Shown here: positions 16,150 to 22,880 of the stretch, in pieces
Layout of the letters: each line of letters opens with the position of its first letter
Position numbering within the stretch: position 1 is the first letter of the stretch
Position numbers and translations under genes: made by a program
Assembly (NCBI GenBank): GCA_963974475.1
Contig: CAXBCR010000034.1
Span: 1 to 26,024 of the forward strand
DNA: 26,024 bases
Direction: 5' to 3'
DNA from: CAJXZP01 sp963974475
GTDB lineage: Bacteria; Bacteroidota; Bacteroidia; Flavobacteriales_G; Salibacteraceae
The notes under the pieces: generated by a model
Told to the model about the DNA's origin: nothing
Databases searched by the model: none
Seen by the model: only the letters and a program-made list of their open reading frames with translations

Positions 16150-17741
16150 TGAGAAAGTTTCATTCATACTACGGGGTTTTGGTTGTGCTGTTGTGGGTAG
16201 CATCGATAGGCGTTAATGCGCAAAACAGGTTGTACGTACCCTTTCAGCGACAGGTAAATTTACCGCTTCAAAATAATTTGGATACCTTAGGTTCGAAATT
16301 TCATCCTGATATTTTTCCTTATCAATCTACGGATGTGGATAGTGCGCATTGGTTTAAAGAAGTGTATCAAGGGGATTTTGCGACAGATAAATTCTTGTTG
16401 AATTTGAATTTAAATCGTCAATCCAAAAAATATCCGGTGAAACTATCAGTGTCTCCGATAGGAGAAATTTTAACGGGTTTTGAGTCTGGGATAGATGCAA
16501 AATCATTTTTGCAAACGGGAATTGGGTTTAATTTTTCGGCCATGGTAGGCAATACCGTGGATGTGAATATTAATATCATGGGAAGTAATTCTAGCTTTCC
16601 AAGTTTTGTGGAGTCCTTCATTTTTGCCAATAAAGTAATTCCAGGACAAGGTTGGGGTTACAAATCAGATTTAGGTTATTACTACAACAATTCAAACGGA
16701 TATGTGAGCTATACTCCTGGCAAATATTTCAATCTAACCCTGGGTAGAGGGAAAAATAAATTCGGAGACGGATACCGTTCTTTACTTCTTAGTGATATTG
16801 GTAATAACCAAAATTATTTCCGCATTGTTACCAATATTTGGAAATTCAAATATGTCAATTTGTTTACCCAAATGGATGATGTTTATGAAATCCCTGGCGC
16901 TCCTGATGTGAAAAATAAGAAATACGGTTCGTATCATTATTTATCCATCAATATTAAGAGAAGATGGAGTGTTGGTTTATTTGAAAGTATCCAATGGATG
17001 GGTCAAGATTCAATTGTAAATAGAGGGTTTGATCCCTACTATTTGAACCCAATTATATTTTTAAGACCCGTAGAATTCAGTTTGGGTTCTGCCGATAATG
17101 CGTTGATGGGTTTAAACCTGAGTTTCAAGGCTTCTAATAACGTGAAGTTTTATGGTCAAATAGTGTTGGATGAATTTAAACTAAGTGAGATGACTGCCGG
17201 TACCGGTTGGTGGGGGAATAAATACGGAACACAAATTGGCGTGAAGTATTACAATGCGTTCCATGTTGATCGCCTAACTCTTCAAGGAGAGTACAATCGC
17301 GTTAGACCATACACTTATAGTCATCGGGTGGCCGGACAAGCTTATGGAAACTATAATCAACCGCTCGCACATCCTAGTGGAGCCAATTTTAATGAAGGGG
17401 TTTTTCTAGCGAATTATTACGTAAATAAATTTTATGTAGAATTAAAAACAACCCTATTGCTACAAGGGGTAGATTCAGATTCCGTTAGTTATGGCGGAAA
17501 CATTTTTAAATCCTACCAGTACAGACCATCAGACTATGGTATTGAAATAGGACAGGGAGTGAAAAGAACACTAACAACCGTAAATTTGAAGGCATCCTAT
17601 TTATTAAGTTCTAAGGCGAACATTCGAATAGAAGCTAATTTATCCAGCTACAATGAGACCATTGGAGCAGTTTCAAATAGTATTTTTTGGGCAAGAATTG
17701 GTTTGCGTACTGGGATTTTTAATGAGGATTGGGACTTTTAA
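16149..17741 (+). CDS. RemB/Wzi-like outer-membrane beta-barrel protein (copy 2)
   Basis: A 530-residue paralogue of the preceding gene; its ATG shares one base with that gene's stop (TAATG), so translation is coupled. A signal peptide ends near VNAQ (residue 25). The motif GYRSLLLSD occurs at 208-216, nearly the same position as in copy 1, preceded by LGRGKNKFGD. Other shared features are the EYN region followed by a NQPLA stretch about 25 residues later, and the GLFES/GLFEG segment before FDP..LNP. The C-terminus ends in an aromatic (EDWDF), as outer-membrane barrels do. The two proteins are clearly related but far from identical, so the duplication is old. Which one is the functional RemB cannot be told from sequence alone. 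They may form a heteromeric surface pair (inference). Confidence 0.75.
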   Translation: MRKFHSYYGVLVVLLWVASIGVNAQNRLYVPFQRQVNLPLQNNLDTLGSKFHPDIFPYQSTDVDSAHWFKEVYQGDFATDKFLLNLNLNRQSKKYPVKLSVSPIGEILTGFESGIDAKSFLQTGIGFNFSAMVGNTVDVNINIMGSNSSFPSFVESFIFANKVIPGQGWGYKSDLGYYYNNSNGYVSYTPGKYFNLTLGRGKNKFGDGYRSLLLSDIGNNQNYFRIVTNIWKFKYVNLFTQMDDVYEIPGAPDVKNKKYGSYHYLSINIKRRWSVGLFESIQWMGQDSIVNRGFDPYYLNPIIFLRPVEFSLGSADNALMGLNLSFKASNNVKFYGQIVLDEFKLSEMTAGTGWWGNKYGTQIGVKYYNAFHVDRLTLQGEYNRVRPYTYSHRVAGQAYGNYNQPLAHPSGANFNEGVFLANYYVNKFYVELKTTLLLQGVDSDSVSYGGNIFKSYQYRPSDYGIEIGQGVKRTLTTVNLKASYLLSSKANIRIEANLSSYNETIGAVSNSIFWARIGLRTGIFNEDWDF

Positions 17742-17848
17742 AGGCTATTTATAAGATAAAAAACACCGGGCTGATTTTCCAATATTTTAAAGGCAAAAAA
17801 TAATAGAGAAAAAAATATAATCTTGGATTAAAGTTTTTGATAACGGAT

Positions 17849-17878
17849 TTGTCTCCTTGCCTAATTCTTATAGATTTG
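17849..17878 (+). promoter_or_regulatory. Promoter (-33 TTG, -7 TAGATTTG) of the ctaB operon
   Basis: TTG at 17849-17851, a 19-nt spacer and TAGATTTG at 17871-17878 form a complete Bacteroidota promoter. The expected transcription start, about 17884, lies 19-22 nt before the ATGs at 17903 and 17906. This places the promoter inside the longer open frame that begins with TTG at 17837, which argues against that longer start. Confidence 0.75.
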
Positions 17879-17902
17879 CAAGAGTCAATCAAGTCGATTA
17901 AT

Positions 17903-18808
17903 ATGATGATTAAATCCAGTGAGGCAGTAGGTTCTTACGCATCCATAATTACCAGGGTAAAAATATATGCCGCATTTACAAAGATGCGTTTAGCCTCCTT
18001 GGTAGTGTTTTCTGCGGTAGTGTCTTATTTATATGCTGCTCCTAGCATTAATTTATTCAACCTAGCCATTCTTTCTATAGGTGGTTTTTTGATTACCGGT
18101 GCAGCAAATGGTATGAATCAAATCATTGAAAAAGATTACGATAAATTGATGACACGTACTGCAGACCGACCAATTCCTTCTGGGCAAATGTCTGTTTCCG
18201 AAGGTTTTTTGATTGTGGCCATTACCGGAACGCTTGGAATTATTTTATTGTGGTACTTTTTGAACCCGTTATCCGGATTACTAGGCGCATTTGCCATGTT
18301 GTTATACGCAGGAGTTTATACTCCTTTAAAAAGAATTACATCTTGGTCAGTTATTGTAGGGGCTATCCCAGGGGCAATTCCACCATTATTGGGTTACGTT
18401 GCCGAAACTGGTAAATTTGGATTAGTACCCGGAATATTATTTATTGTTCAGTTTGCATGGCAATTACCTCATTTTTGGAGTATTGCTTGGAAATTAGATG
18501 AAGACTACCGGAAAGGTGGTTTTAAAATGATGCCGATAAACGGAGTGAAAGATCGTGCTTCGGCAATTGTTATTTTAGTTACCGCTCTTTTGATGATTCC
18601 CGCAGGTTTGTTGCCTTATTATTTTGGCGAAACCACCATTTACTCTGGAATAATCATAACAGCTTTAGCATTGTGGATGGTTTATTATGCCGCAAAATTG
18701 GTGCAAACAAAAGATGATAAAATGGCGTTAAAAGTAATGTTTACTTCTTTTGCTTATTTACCGCTTACACAGTTGGCTTTAATGTTTGACAAAATATTCT
18801 TAATGTAA
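17903..18808 (+). CDS. ctaB: Protoheme IX farnesyltransferase (heme O synthase)
   Basis: A UbiA-family membrane prenyltransferase that adds a farnesyl group to heme B to make heme O, needed for the heme-copper oxidase. From the ATG at 17903 it is 301 residues, normal for CtaB/CyoE. The first Asp-rich signature is NGMNQIIEKDYDKLMTRTADRP; later come YTPLKRITSWSVIVGAIPGA and QFAWQLPHFWSIAWKLDEDYRKGG. About eight or nine membrane segments are visible. The frame is open to a TTG at 17837, but the 22 extra residues are not CtaB-like and a complete promoter overlies them. The stop overlaps the next ATG by 1 nt (TAATG). Heme A synthase (ctaA) is not in the window, so whether heme O or heme A is used cannot be judged. 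Confidence 0.96.
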   Translation: MMIKSSEAVGSYASIITRVKIYAAFTKMRLASLVVFSAVVSYLYAAPSINLFNLAILSIGGFLITGAANGMNQIIEKDYDKLMTRTADRPIPSGQMSVSEGFLIVAITGTLGIILLWYFLNPLSGLLGAFAMLLYAGVYTPLKRITSWSVIVGAIPGAIPPLLGYVAETGKFGLVPGILFIVQFAWQLPHFWSIAWKLDEDYRKGGFKMMPINGVKDRASAIVILVTALLMIPAGLLPYYFGETTIYSGIIITALALWMVYYAAKLVQTKDDKMALKVMFTSFAYLPLTQLALMFDKIFLM

Positions 18809-19386
18809 TGACTACTGGAATTTCCATAGAAGAACAAGGTGTTATTCGTAAAAAAACGGCAAAGCCGTTATTATGGGTAGCCATGGCCGGGATGACCATG
18901 ATTTTCGCTTCACTAACAAGCGCTTACGTGGTTAGACAAGCAGATTCAGATTGGTTAACTATAGAATTGCCAAATGCATTCTATATAAGTACAGCTATTA
19001 TTATTTTAAGTAGTTTGACTTTAATTTTTGCGGATATGTCGGCAAAAAAAGATAGCCAATTAGGAATAAAAATAGGATTGTTAGCTACCTTGATTTTGAG
19101 TTTTGCTTTTGTTTTTTCACAATTTGAAGCCTATCAAATTTTGATGGAAAACGGAATGTTTTTTTCTGGATCGGGAATTTCATCCTCTTTTTTATATGTG
19201 CTCACATTCGTTCACTTGGCGCACGTGTTTGGAGGAAACATTACTTTATTTGTGACTACATTAAAAGGCTTTAGAGGAAAGTATTCTTCTGAAAATAAAT
19301 TAGGAATTGAATTAGCATCTTGGTATTGGCATTACCTTACCGGAGTTTGGATGTTTTTACTACTATTTTTACTATACATCAAATAA
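18808..19386 (+). CDS. Cytochrome c oxidase subunit III (short form)
   Basis: A 192-residue heme-copper oxidase subunit III with five membrane segments (about 16-40, 48-70, 76-97, 117-148 and 168-191). Subunit III signatures are present: FLYVLTFVHLAHVFGGN (about 129-145) and the last helix ASWYWHYLTGVWMFLLLFLLY. Subunit III binds the catalytic subunit I and stabilises the proton-uptake path; it carries no redox centre. The length matches the short five-helix CtaE/CyoC class. It overlaps ctaB by 1 nt and is followed 28 nt later by a second, longer subunit III gene, an arrangement I know from other Bacteroidota. Subunits I and II are not present here. Confidence 0.93.
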   Translation: MTTGISIEEQGVIRKKTAKPLLWVAMAGMTMIFASLTSAYVVRQADSDWLTIELPNAFYISTAIIILSSLTLIFADMSAKKDSQLGIKIGLLATLILSFAFVFSQFEAYQILMENGMFFSGSGISSSFLYVLTFVHLAHVFGGNITLFVTTLKGFRGKYSSENKLGIELASWYWHYLTGVWMFLLLFLLYIK

Positions 19387-19414
19387 ATCAATCAACCAAT
19401 AATACGCAATTAAT

Positions 19415-20224
19415 ATGGCGGGACAATCGACAGAACAATTAACAACAAAAGAACTTTGGGGCGGAAAACGCTCTCCATTCAGCATCAGTTATGGTAAAAT
19501 GATGATGTGGTTCTTTTTAATTTCGGATGCATTAACCTTTACAGGTTTTTTAAGTGCATTGGCATTTATGCGCGTACACTATGCGGATGTTTGGCCTATT
19601 ACTGAAAATATATTTTACCACTTTCCATTTTTTCATCATACAGAGTTGCCCCTTTTATATGTGGCTTTTATGACGTTTATTTTGATTATTAGTTCTGTAA
19701 CAATGGTGCTAGCAGTAGAAGCTGGTCACAGAATGGATAAAAAAGGAGTTACAAAATGGTTGTTTCTAACCGTTATTGGTGGAGCAGTATTCTTAGGTTC
19801 TCAAGCTTGGGAATGGAGTACCTTCATTCAAGGTTCAGAATATGGCGCTTATGACATGGGTGATGGCACCATGGGTAGAATTATGAACGAAGAGGGCACA
19901 GTAATTCAATTGCGCGATCGTTCTTTGTTAGAAGGTGTTGAAGCAGAAAAAATTAAAGAGACCCAACGTGTGGTTTATGGAGCTAATTTGCATGAAAACG
20001 AATATGGTCTTCCATTATATGCGGATTTCTTTTTCTTTATTACAGGATTTCACGGAACACACGTTTTGTCAGGTGTAATTATCAATTTCTTAATTCTAAT
20101 GAGAGTTAGAAAAGGTGAATTTGAAAAAACAGGGCATTACGAAATGGTAGAGAAAGTAGGTCTATATTGGCACTTTATCGATTTAGTATGGGTGTTTGTA
20201 TTTACATTCTTCTATTTAGTTTAA
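19415..20224 (+). CDS. Cytochrome c oxidase subunit III (long form)
   Basis: A 269-residue subunit III with five membrane segments, around MMWFFLISDALTFTGFLSAL (about 29-50), LLYVAFMTFILIISSVTMVL (about 77-97), WLFLTVIGGAVFLGSQAWEW (about 112-131), DFFFFITGFHGTHVLSGVII (about 205-224) and YWHFIDLVWVFVFTFFYLV at the C-terminus. Family hallmarks are the QAWEW acidic residue, GFHGTHVLSG and YWHFIDLVWVF. Between helices 3 and 4 is an enlarged polar loop of about 70 residues (GAYDMGDGTMGRIMNEEG to HENEYGLP), which makes it longer than the neighbouring copy and which I believe is usual for the second subunit III in Bacteroidota. Cotranscribed with the genes on both sides. Confidence 0.94.
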   Translation: MAGQSTEQLTTKELWGGKRSPFSISYGKMMMWFFLISDALTFTGFLSALAFMRVHYADVWPITENIFYHFPFFHHTELPLLYVAFMTFILIISSVTMVLAVEAGHRMDKKGVTKWLFLTVIGGAVFLGSQAWEWSTFIQGSEYGAYDMGDGTMGRIMNEEGTVIQLRDRSLLEGVEAEKIKETQRVVYGANLHENEYGLPLYADFFFFITGFHGTHVLSGVIINFLILMRVRKGEFEKTGHYEMVEKVGLYWHFIDLVWVFVFTFFYLV

Positions 20225-20246
20225 TCATTGTATAAATATTAATAAG

Positions 20247-20615
20247 ATGAAAAGAGACGACATTATAGAATACTCATTATATACCCACCACGGGGAAGAA
20301 GAAGGAGTTAAAAAACGGAAAGAGATTTATAAGGTAACTTTGATCCTTTCGGTAATTACTTTTATTGAAGTAACAATGGGAATTGTGTTTGGAAAAGCAC
20401 TATTTCTAGATAATCAAGCAGTTTGGGATTTGATTAAGATTGCATATATCGGATTAACTGTTGTAAAAGCTGCGTATATCGTATTAGTATTTATGCACCT
20501 TGGTGATGAGAAAAAACCAATTCGTTGGATTATTTTAGGACCTTATATGTTCTTCTTATTGTATTTATTATTCTTCATTTTAGTGGAAGCCGGAGCGGAT
20601 ACTGCTATTATTTAA
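20247..20615 (+). CDS. Cytochrome c oxidase subunit IV-like protein (caa3 type)
   Basis: A 122-residue protein with a charged N-terminus containing HHGEEEGVKKRKEIYK, followed by three membrane segments (about 27-47, 58-82 and 91-114). The middle one ends VLVFMHLGDEKKPIRW, a typical feature of the prokaryotic subunit IV (COX4_pro) family: MHL followed by a charged loop. It is a small accessory subunit of the oxidase without redox cofactors. It is 22 nt after the long subunit III gene and is the last gene before a strong terminator, so ctaB, both subunit III genes and this gene form one operon. Confidence 0.9.
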   Translation: MKRDDIIEYSLYTHHGEEEGVKKRKEIYKVTLILSVITFIEVTMGIVFGKALFLDNQAVWDLIKIAYIGLTVVKAAYIVLVFMHLGDEKKPIRWIILGPYMFFLLYLLFFILVEAGADTAII

Positions 20616-20636
20616 TTGAATAATTAAAAATTATTG

Positions 20637-20675
20637 ATAACCGTTAGTTCTTATGGAGCTAGCGGTTATTTTTTT
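20637..20675 (+). terminator. Rho-independent terminator after the oxidase operon
   Basis: The arms ATAACCGTTAG (20637-20647) and CTAGCGGTTAT (20659-20669) pair with one G-U wobble. The stem can extend three more pairs (20648-20650 with 20656-20658), leaving a 5-nt loop. Seven T residues follow (20669-20675). Confidence 0.92.
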
Positions 20676-20679
20676 GGGT

Positions 20680-20687
20680 TACATTTG
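20680..20687 (+). promoter_or_regulatory. Promoter -7 box of the SCO-like gene
   Basis: TACATTTG, an exact TAnnTTTG match, begins 5 nt after the terminator T run and lies 12 nt before the ATG at 20699, so the leader would be about 6 nt. The upstream -33 region falls inside the terminator hairpin and shows no TTG. Confidence 0.6.
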
Positions 20688-20698
20688 CGCAAATTGCT

Positions 20699-21382
20699 AT
20701 GAAAAAAAGTAGATTATATTCCATTGTTATTGTTTCGGTGATATTGTTGTTCCCGTCTTTGCTCTACGTGATTTTTGCCACTGGTAAACATCATATTGAT
20801 AAAATGGAAGTTTTCGGCCCTATGGAAGATTCTGTTATCTACAGCATTCCCGAGGCTAAGTTTTTAAATCACTTTGGTGATTCCATTTCAACCTCTTATT
20901 TTGATAGTAATATCGTTTTGTACAATTTTTTCTGTGCGCAGTGCAGTGACTCATCTGCCCGTAACCTATTGCTGGTAAAAGCGGTTACAGAGCGATTTTT
21001 TGATAAAAAAGATATTAAATACGTATCTATTAACCTCACGCCATCGGTTTGGAGTTCTGAGCTGATTAAGGAATATGTGGCTCCTTTTAACATTGAACCT
21101 AACCAGTGGTTTTTTGTGACAGCGGATTCCAATTACTTGGCCACTTTTGCGCATAATGGACTCTTGGTGAATTCTGTATACGATGAAATTAAAAAGCCAT
21201 ATAGCCCAGGAATGGCTACCGTGGTAATTGTAGATAAGCAACAGCATATACGCGGATATTTTGATGGAAATCAATACGTGGATCAATCCAGTATAATTGA
21301 TGTAATTAAACGAATTCGATTGGAAGAATATCGGAATGCAAGTAAAAGAAGGGAGGACCAGTTTGAAAGGAGAAGGAATTAA
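20699..21382 (+). CDS. SCO1/SenC-like thioredoxin-fold protein, divergent (CxxC, no copper His)
   Basis: A 227-residue protein with an N-terminal membrane anchor (about 7-27) and a periplasmic thioredoxin-like domain. Its position between oxidase subunit genes and DUF420 is the usual place of SCO, the copper chaperone that loads CuA of subunit II. The fold is consistent: FFCAQCSD after a beta-strand (NIVLYNF), KYVSINLTP, then TVVIVDKQQHIRGYFDG near the C-terminus. The active site is not typical: SCO has CxxxC plus a distal His just before the last strand pair, while here it is C79-A-Q-C82 and the distal position reads KPYSPGMATVVIVD with no His. It may therefore be a thiol-disulfide reductase rather than a copper carrier (inference). 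The basic tail (KRREDQFERRRN) overlaps the next frame. Confidence 0.8.
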   Translation: MKKSRLYSIVIVSVILLFPSLLYVIFATGKHHIDKMEVFGPMEDSVIYSIPEAKFLNHFGDSISTSYFDSNIVLYNFFCAQCSDSSARNLLLVKAVTERFFDKKDIKYVSINLTPSVWSSELIKEYVAPFNIEPNQWFFVTADSNYLATFAHNGLLVNSVYDEIKKPYSPGMATVVIVDKQQHIRGYFDGNQYVDQSSIIDVIKRIRLEEYRNASKRREDQFERRRN

Positions 21383-21887
21383 TACCAAGATAATAATTGC
21401 CATTGCAATTTTTCTACCCCTTGCGGTAGCTATTATGTATTTTTTACCAAAAAGTGAAGATGTAAATCATTTGGTAAAGGCTATTCCAAAATTTAATGCC
21501 ATGTTAAATGGCACTTCATTTTTGGTTTTGATAAGTGGTTTGATAGCAATTAAATCCAAGAAAAAAGAATTGCATCGATTGTTAATGACGCTTGCCATTG
21601 TATTGAGCACCTTATTTTTGGTGGGTTACGTCACCTATCATTCACAAGTAGAAAGTACGCCATTTGGTGGAGAAGGAACTATTAGAGTGGTTTATTTCTT
21701 TATTTTGATTACCCACATTATTTTAGCGGCAAGTCTTGCTCCAATGGTCCTCTTAACGTTTAGAAAAGCTTTAAAAAAGGATTTTGAAGGTCATAAGAAA
21801 CTAGCAAGATGGACTTATCCTATTTGGGTATATGTATCGTTAACTGGAATAATTGTCTATTTAATGATTTCACCGTATTACGTTTAG
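21336..21887 (+). CDS. DUF420 family membrane protein
   Basis: A 183-residue integral membrane protein with about five hydrophobic segments, starting at IIIAIAIFLPLAVAIMYFLP (about 19-38). Characteristic elements are FNAMLNGTSFLVLISGLIAIKSKKKELHRLLMT, GYVTYHSQ, FFILITHIILA and GHKKLARWTYPIWVYVSLTG, with several conserved His (LHR, YHS, THI, GHKK). DUF420 proteins are found with heme-copper oxidase genes and are related to CtaM, which S. aureus needs for aa3 oxidase maturation; the exact function is unknown. The ATG at 21336 overlaps the SCO-like gene by 47 nt. An alternative TTG at 21363 has GGGAGG 7 nt before it and would cut the overlap to 20 nt; either start keeps all membrane segments. 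Confidence 0.88.
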   Translation: MQVKEGRTSLKGEGINTKIIIAIAIFLPLAVAIMYFLPKSEDVNHLVKAIPKFNAMLNGTSFLVLISGLIAIKSKKKELHRLLMTLAIVLSTLFLVGYVTYHSQVESTPFGGEGTIRVVYFFILITHIILAASLAPMVLLTFRKALKKDFEGHKKLARWTYPIWVYVSLTGIIVYLMISPYYV

Positions 21888-21912
21888 AATTGCAATATTA
21901 AAATGGAATAGT

Positions 21913-22146
21913 ATGAAGTTTTCAAAAATATTTTCGGTCCTTTTAGTATTAGCATTTACACTAATATCCAATTTCTCTGTTGCTCAATGCAGCATGTGTC
22001 GTGCGGTTGTGGAGAGCGATATTTCAGGAAAGGGAACTGGTATTAATAACGGAATTGTCTATTTGATGGCCTTCCCTTATGCGCTAGTAGCCATTTTAGC
22101 GGTAGGGTTAATCTATAAAATGCGAAAAGATTCAACTATTGTTTAA
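21913..22146 (+). CDS. Small membrane protein with CSMC motif, conserved beside DUF420
   Basis: A 77-residue protein: signal peptide (about 1-24, ending SVAQ), then CSMCRAVVESDISGKGTG (about 26-43), then NNGIVYLMAFPYALVAILAVGLIYKMRK, a single membrane helix (about 50-69) with a basic cytoplasmic end. After signal cleavage the CxxC pair would sit at the extreme N-terminus on the periplasmic side. I recognise similar small proteins after DUF420 in other Bacteroidota but know no function. The context with SCO-like and DUF420 genes suggests copper handling or thiol chemistry for the oxidase (inference). Its last 11 bases overlap the end of the convergent SPOR gene on the other strand; no terminator lies between them. 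Confidence 0.85.
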   Translation: MKFSKIFSVLLVLAFTLISNFSVAQCSMCRAVVESDISGKGTGINNGIVYLMAFPYALVAILAVGLIYKMRKDSTIV

Positions 22147-22684
22147 TCGTAGATTCCGGCTGTAAATCCTGTAATAGAGGAGGTAATTCAATTTTATCCT
22201 TTCGAACGAAAGCACTTGGGAAATCAGATTTTATTTCTTGAAGTAATTTTTCAGCTTCTAATTTTGTTCTGAAATCACCCACCCTAACTTCATAATTTGG
22301 ACTTTTCCAAGCCAAATGAGTCGTGGTTTCTGGAAATTTTTGGTTAAATGATATTTGTTTATTTCGTGCGTTTAATTTGCTATTGGCCCCTGAGGTTGAA
22401 AAGATTAAAATGGTATACCCAGGAATTAAAGGGGCTTTTTTTGTGTATTCCGTTAATGCTTCATCCGCTTCCATAATTTGTTGGTTTGCTTCGAATGTAA
22501 AGGATCCAGGAATAATAACAGTAGAAGGATTTTGATGTAATACGGTGTCTATAGAAGTTGGCTTGATTTCATCAGTGGTCAGGGTATCTGAATGGGGAAA
22601 TTTTTTCCATTTATCTCCAAATTGAGCATTGGCGAAACTCCATATAAATAAGCCGCAAATTATAAGTAGACCCCTTAAAAACAT
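22136..22684 (-). CDS. SPOR-domain secreted/periplasmic protein
   Basis: A 182-residue protein with a signal peptide (about 1-20, ending SFANA), a low-complexity linker rich in Thr, Ser and Pro (about 30-60) and a C-terminal SPOR-like domain (about 87-165). The domain shows GYTILIFSTSG (89-99), NARNKQISFNQKFP and NYEVRVGDFRTKLEAEKLLQEIK (130-152), the usual beta-alpha-beta pattern with YxVRVGDF. SPOR domains bind denuded glycan strands of septal peptidoglycan. The ATG is at 22684, about 19 nt after the transcription start predicted from the -7 box at 22709-22716. It is convergent with, and overlaps by 11 nt, the small CSMC membrane protein gene. No enzymatic domain is visible, so the role is probably binding or structural. 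Confidence 0.82.
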   Translation of the reverse strand: MFLRGLLIICGLFIWSFANAQFGDKWKKFPHSDTLTTDEIKPTSIDTVLHQNPSTVIIPGSFTFEANQQIMEADEALTEYTKKAPLIPGYTILIFSTSGANSKLNARNKQISFNQKFPETTTHLAWKSPNYEVRVGDFRTKLEAEKLLQEIKSDFPSAFVRKDKIELPPLLQDLQPESTIKQ

Positions 22685-22708
22685 ATTCTCTTTGATTATT
22701 ATTACTTA

Positions 22709-22716
22709 CAAATGTA
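22709..22716 (-). promoter_or_regulatory. Promoter -7 box of the SPOR-domain gene
   Basis: On the minus strand the sequence is TACATTTG, an exact TAnnTTTG match, 24 nt upstream of the ATG. No good -33 TTG at the expected spacing. Confidence 0.55.
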
Positions 22717-22748
22717 AGCAAATTGATTGCCCTAAATAAAAAAGCAAG

Positions 22749-22777
22749 AAAAAAGGAAGGCTGTCCAAAACCTTCCT
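22749..22777 (-). terminator. Rho-independent terminator of the M23 peptidase gene
   Basis: On the minus strand AGGAAGG and CCTTCCT form a perfect 7-bp stem around a 10-nt loop, followed by six T residues (A run at 22749-22754 on the + strand). It lies about 100 nt after the M23 stop codon and ahead of the SPOR promoter, so the two minus-strand genes are separate units. Confidence 0.85.
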
Positions 22778-22784
22778 AATCCAA

Positions 22785-22811
22785 CCTAAGAAATGCCTAA
22801 AATTTCTTAGG
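22785..22811. repeat. Perfect 10-bp inverted repeat in the M23 3' region
   Basis: CCTAAGAAAT (22785-22794) and ATTTCTTAGG (22802-22811) with a 7-nt spacer. It has no T run in either direction, so it is not a standard terminator. A shorter repeat, AATCAT/ATGATT (22812-22817 and 22835-22840), adjoins it. In the M23 transcript these would fold as two hairpins upstream of the terminator. Confidence 0.8.
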
Positions 22812-22880
22812 AATCATGAAAAACTATAAAAATTATGATTGATATCTTTTTTACCTCGTTTTGCGAAGTAGCATTTGCTT

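Noticed and set aside
14650..17741. The two barrel proteins as part of a capsule export locus
   Set aside because: No glycosyltransferase, Wza or Wzc genes are present, and the sprA neighbourhood favours a RemB-type role.
17837..17902. TTG at 17837 as the ctaB start
   Set aside because: A full promoter lies within this segment and the extra residues do not fit the family.
20966..21403. Minus-strand open frame of 145 codons opposite the SCO-like and DUF420 genes
   Set aside because: It lies opposite well-supported + strand genes and has no recognisable domain or promoter.
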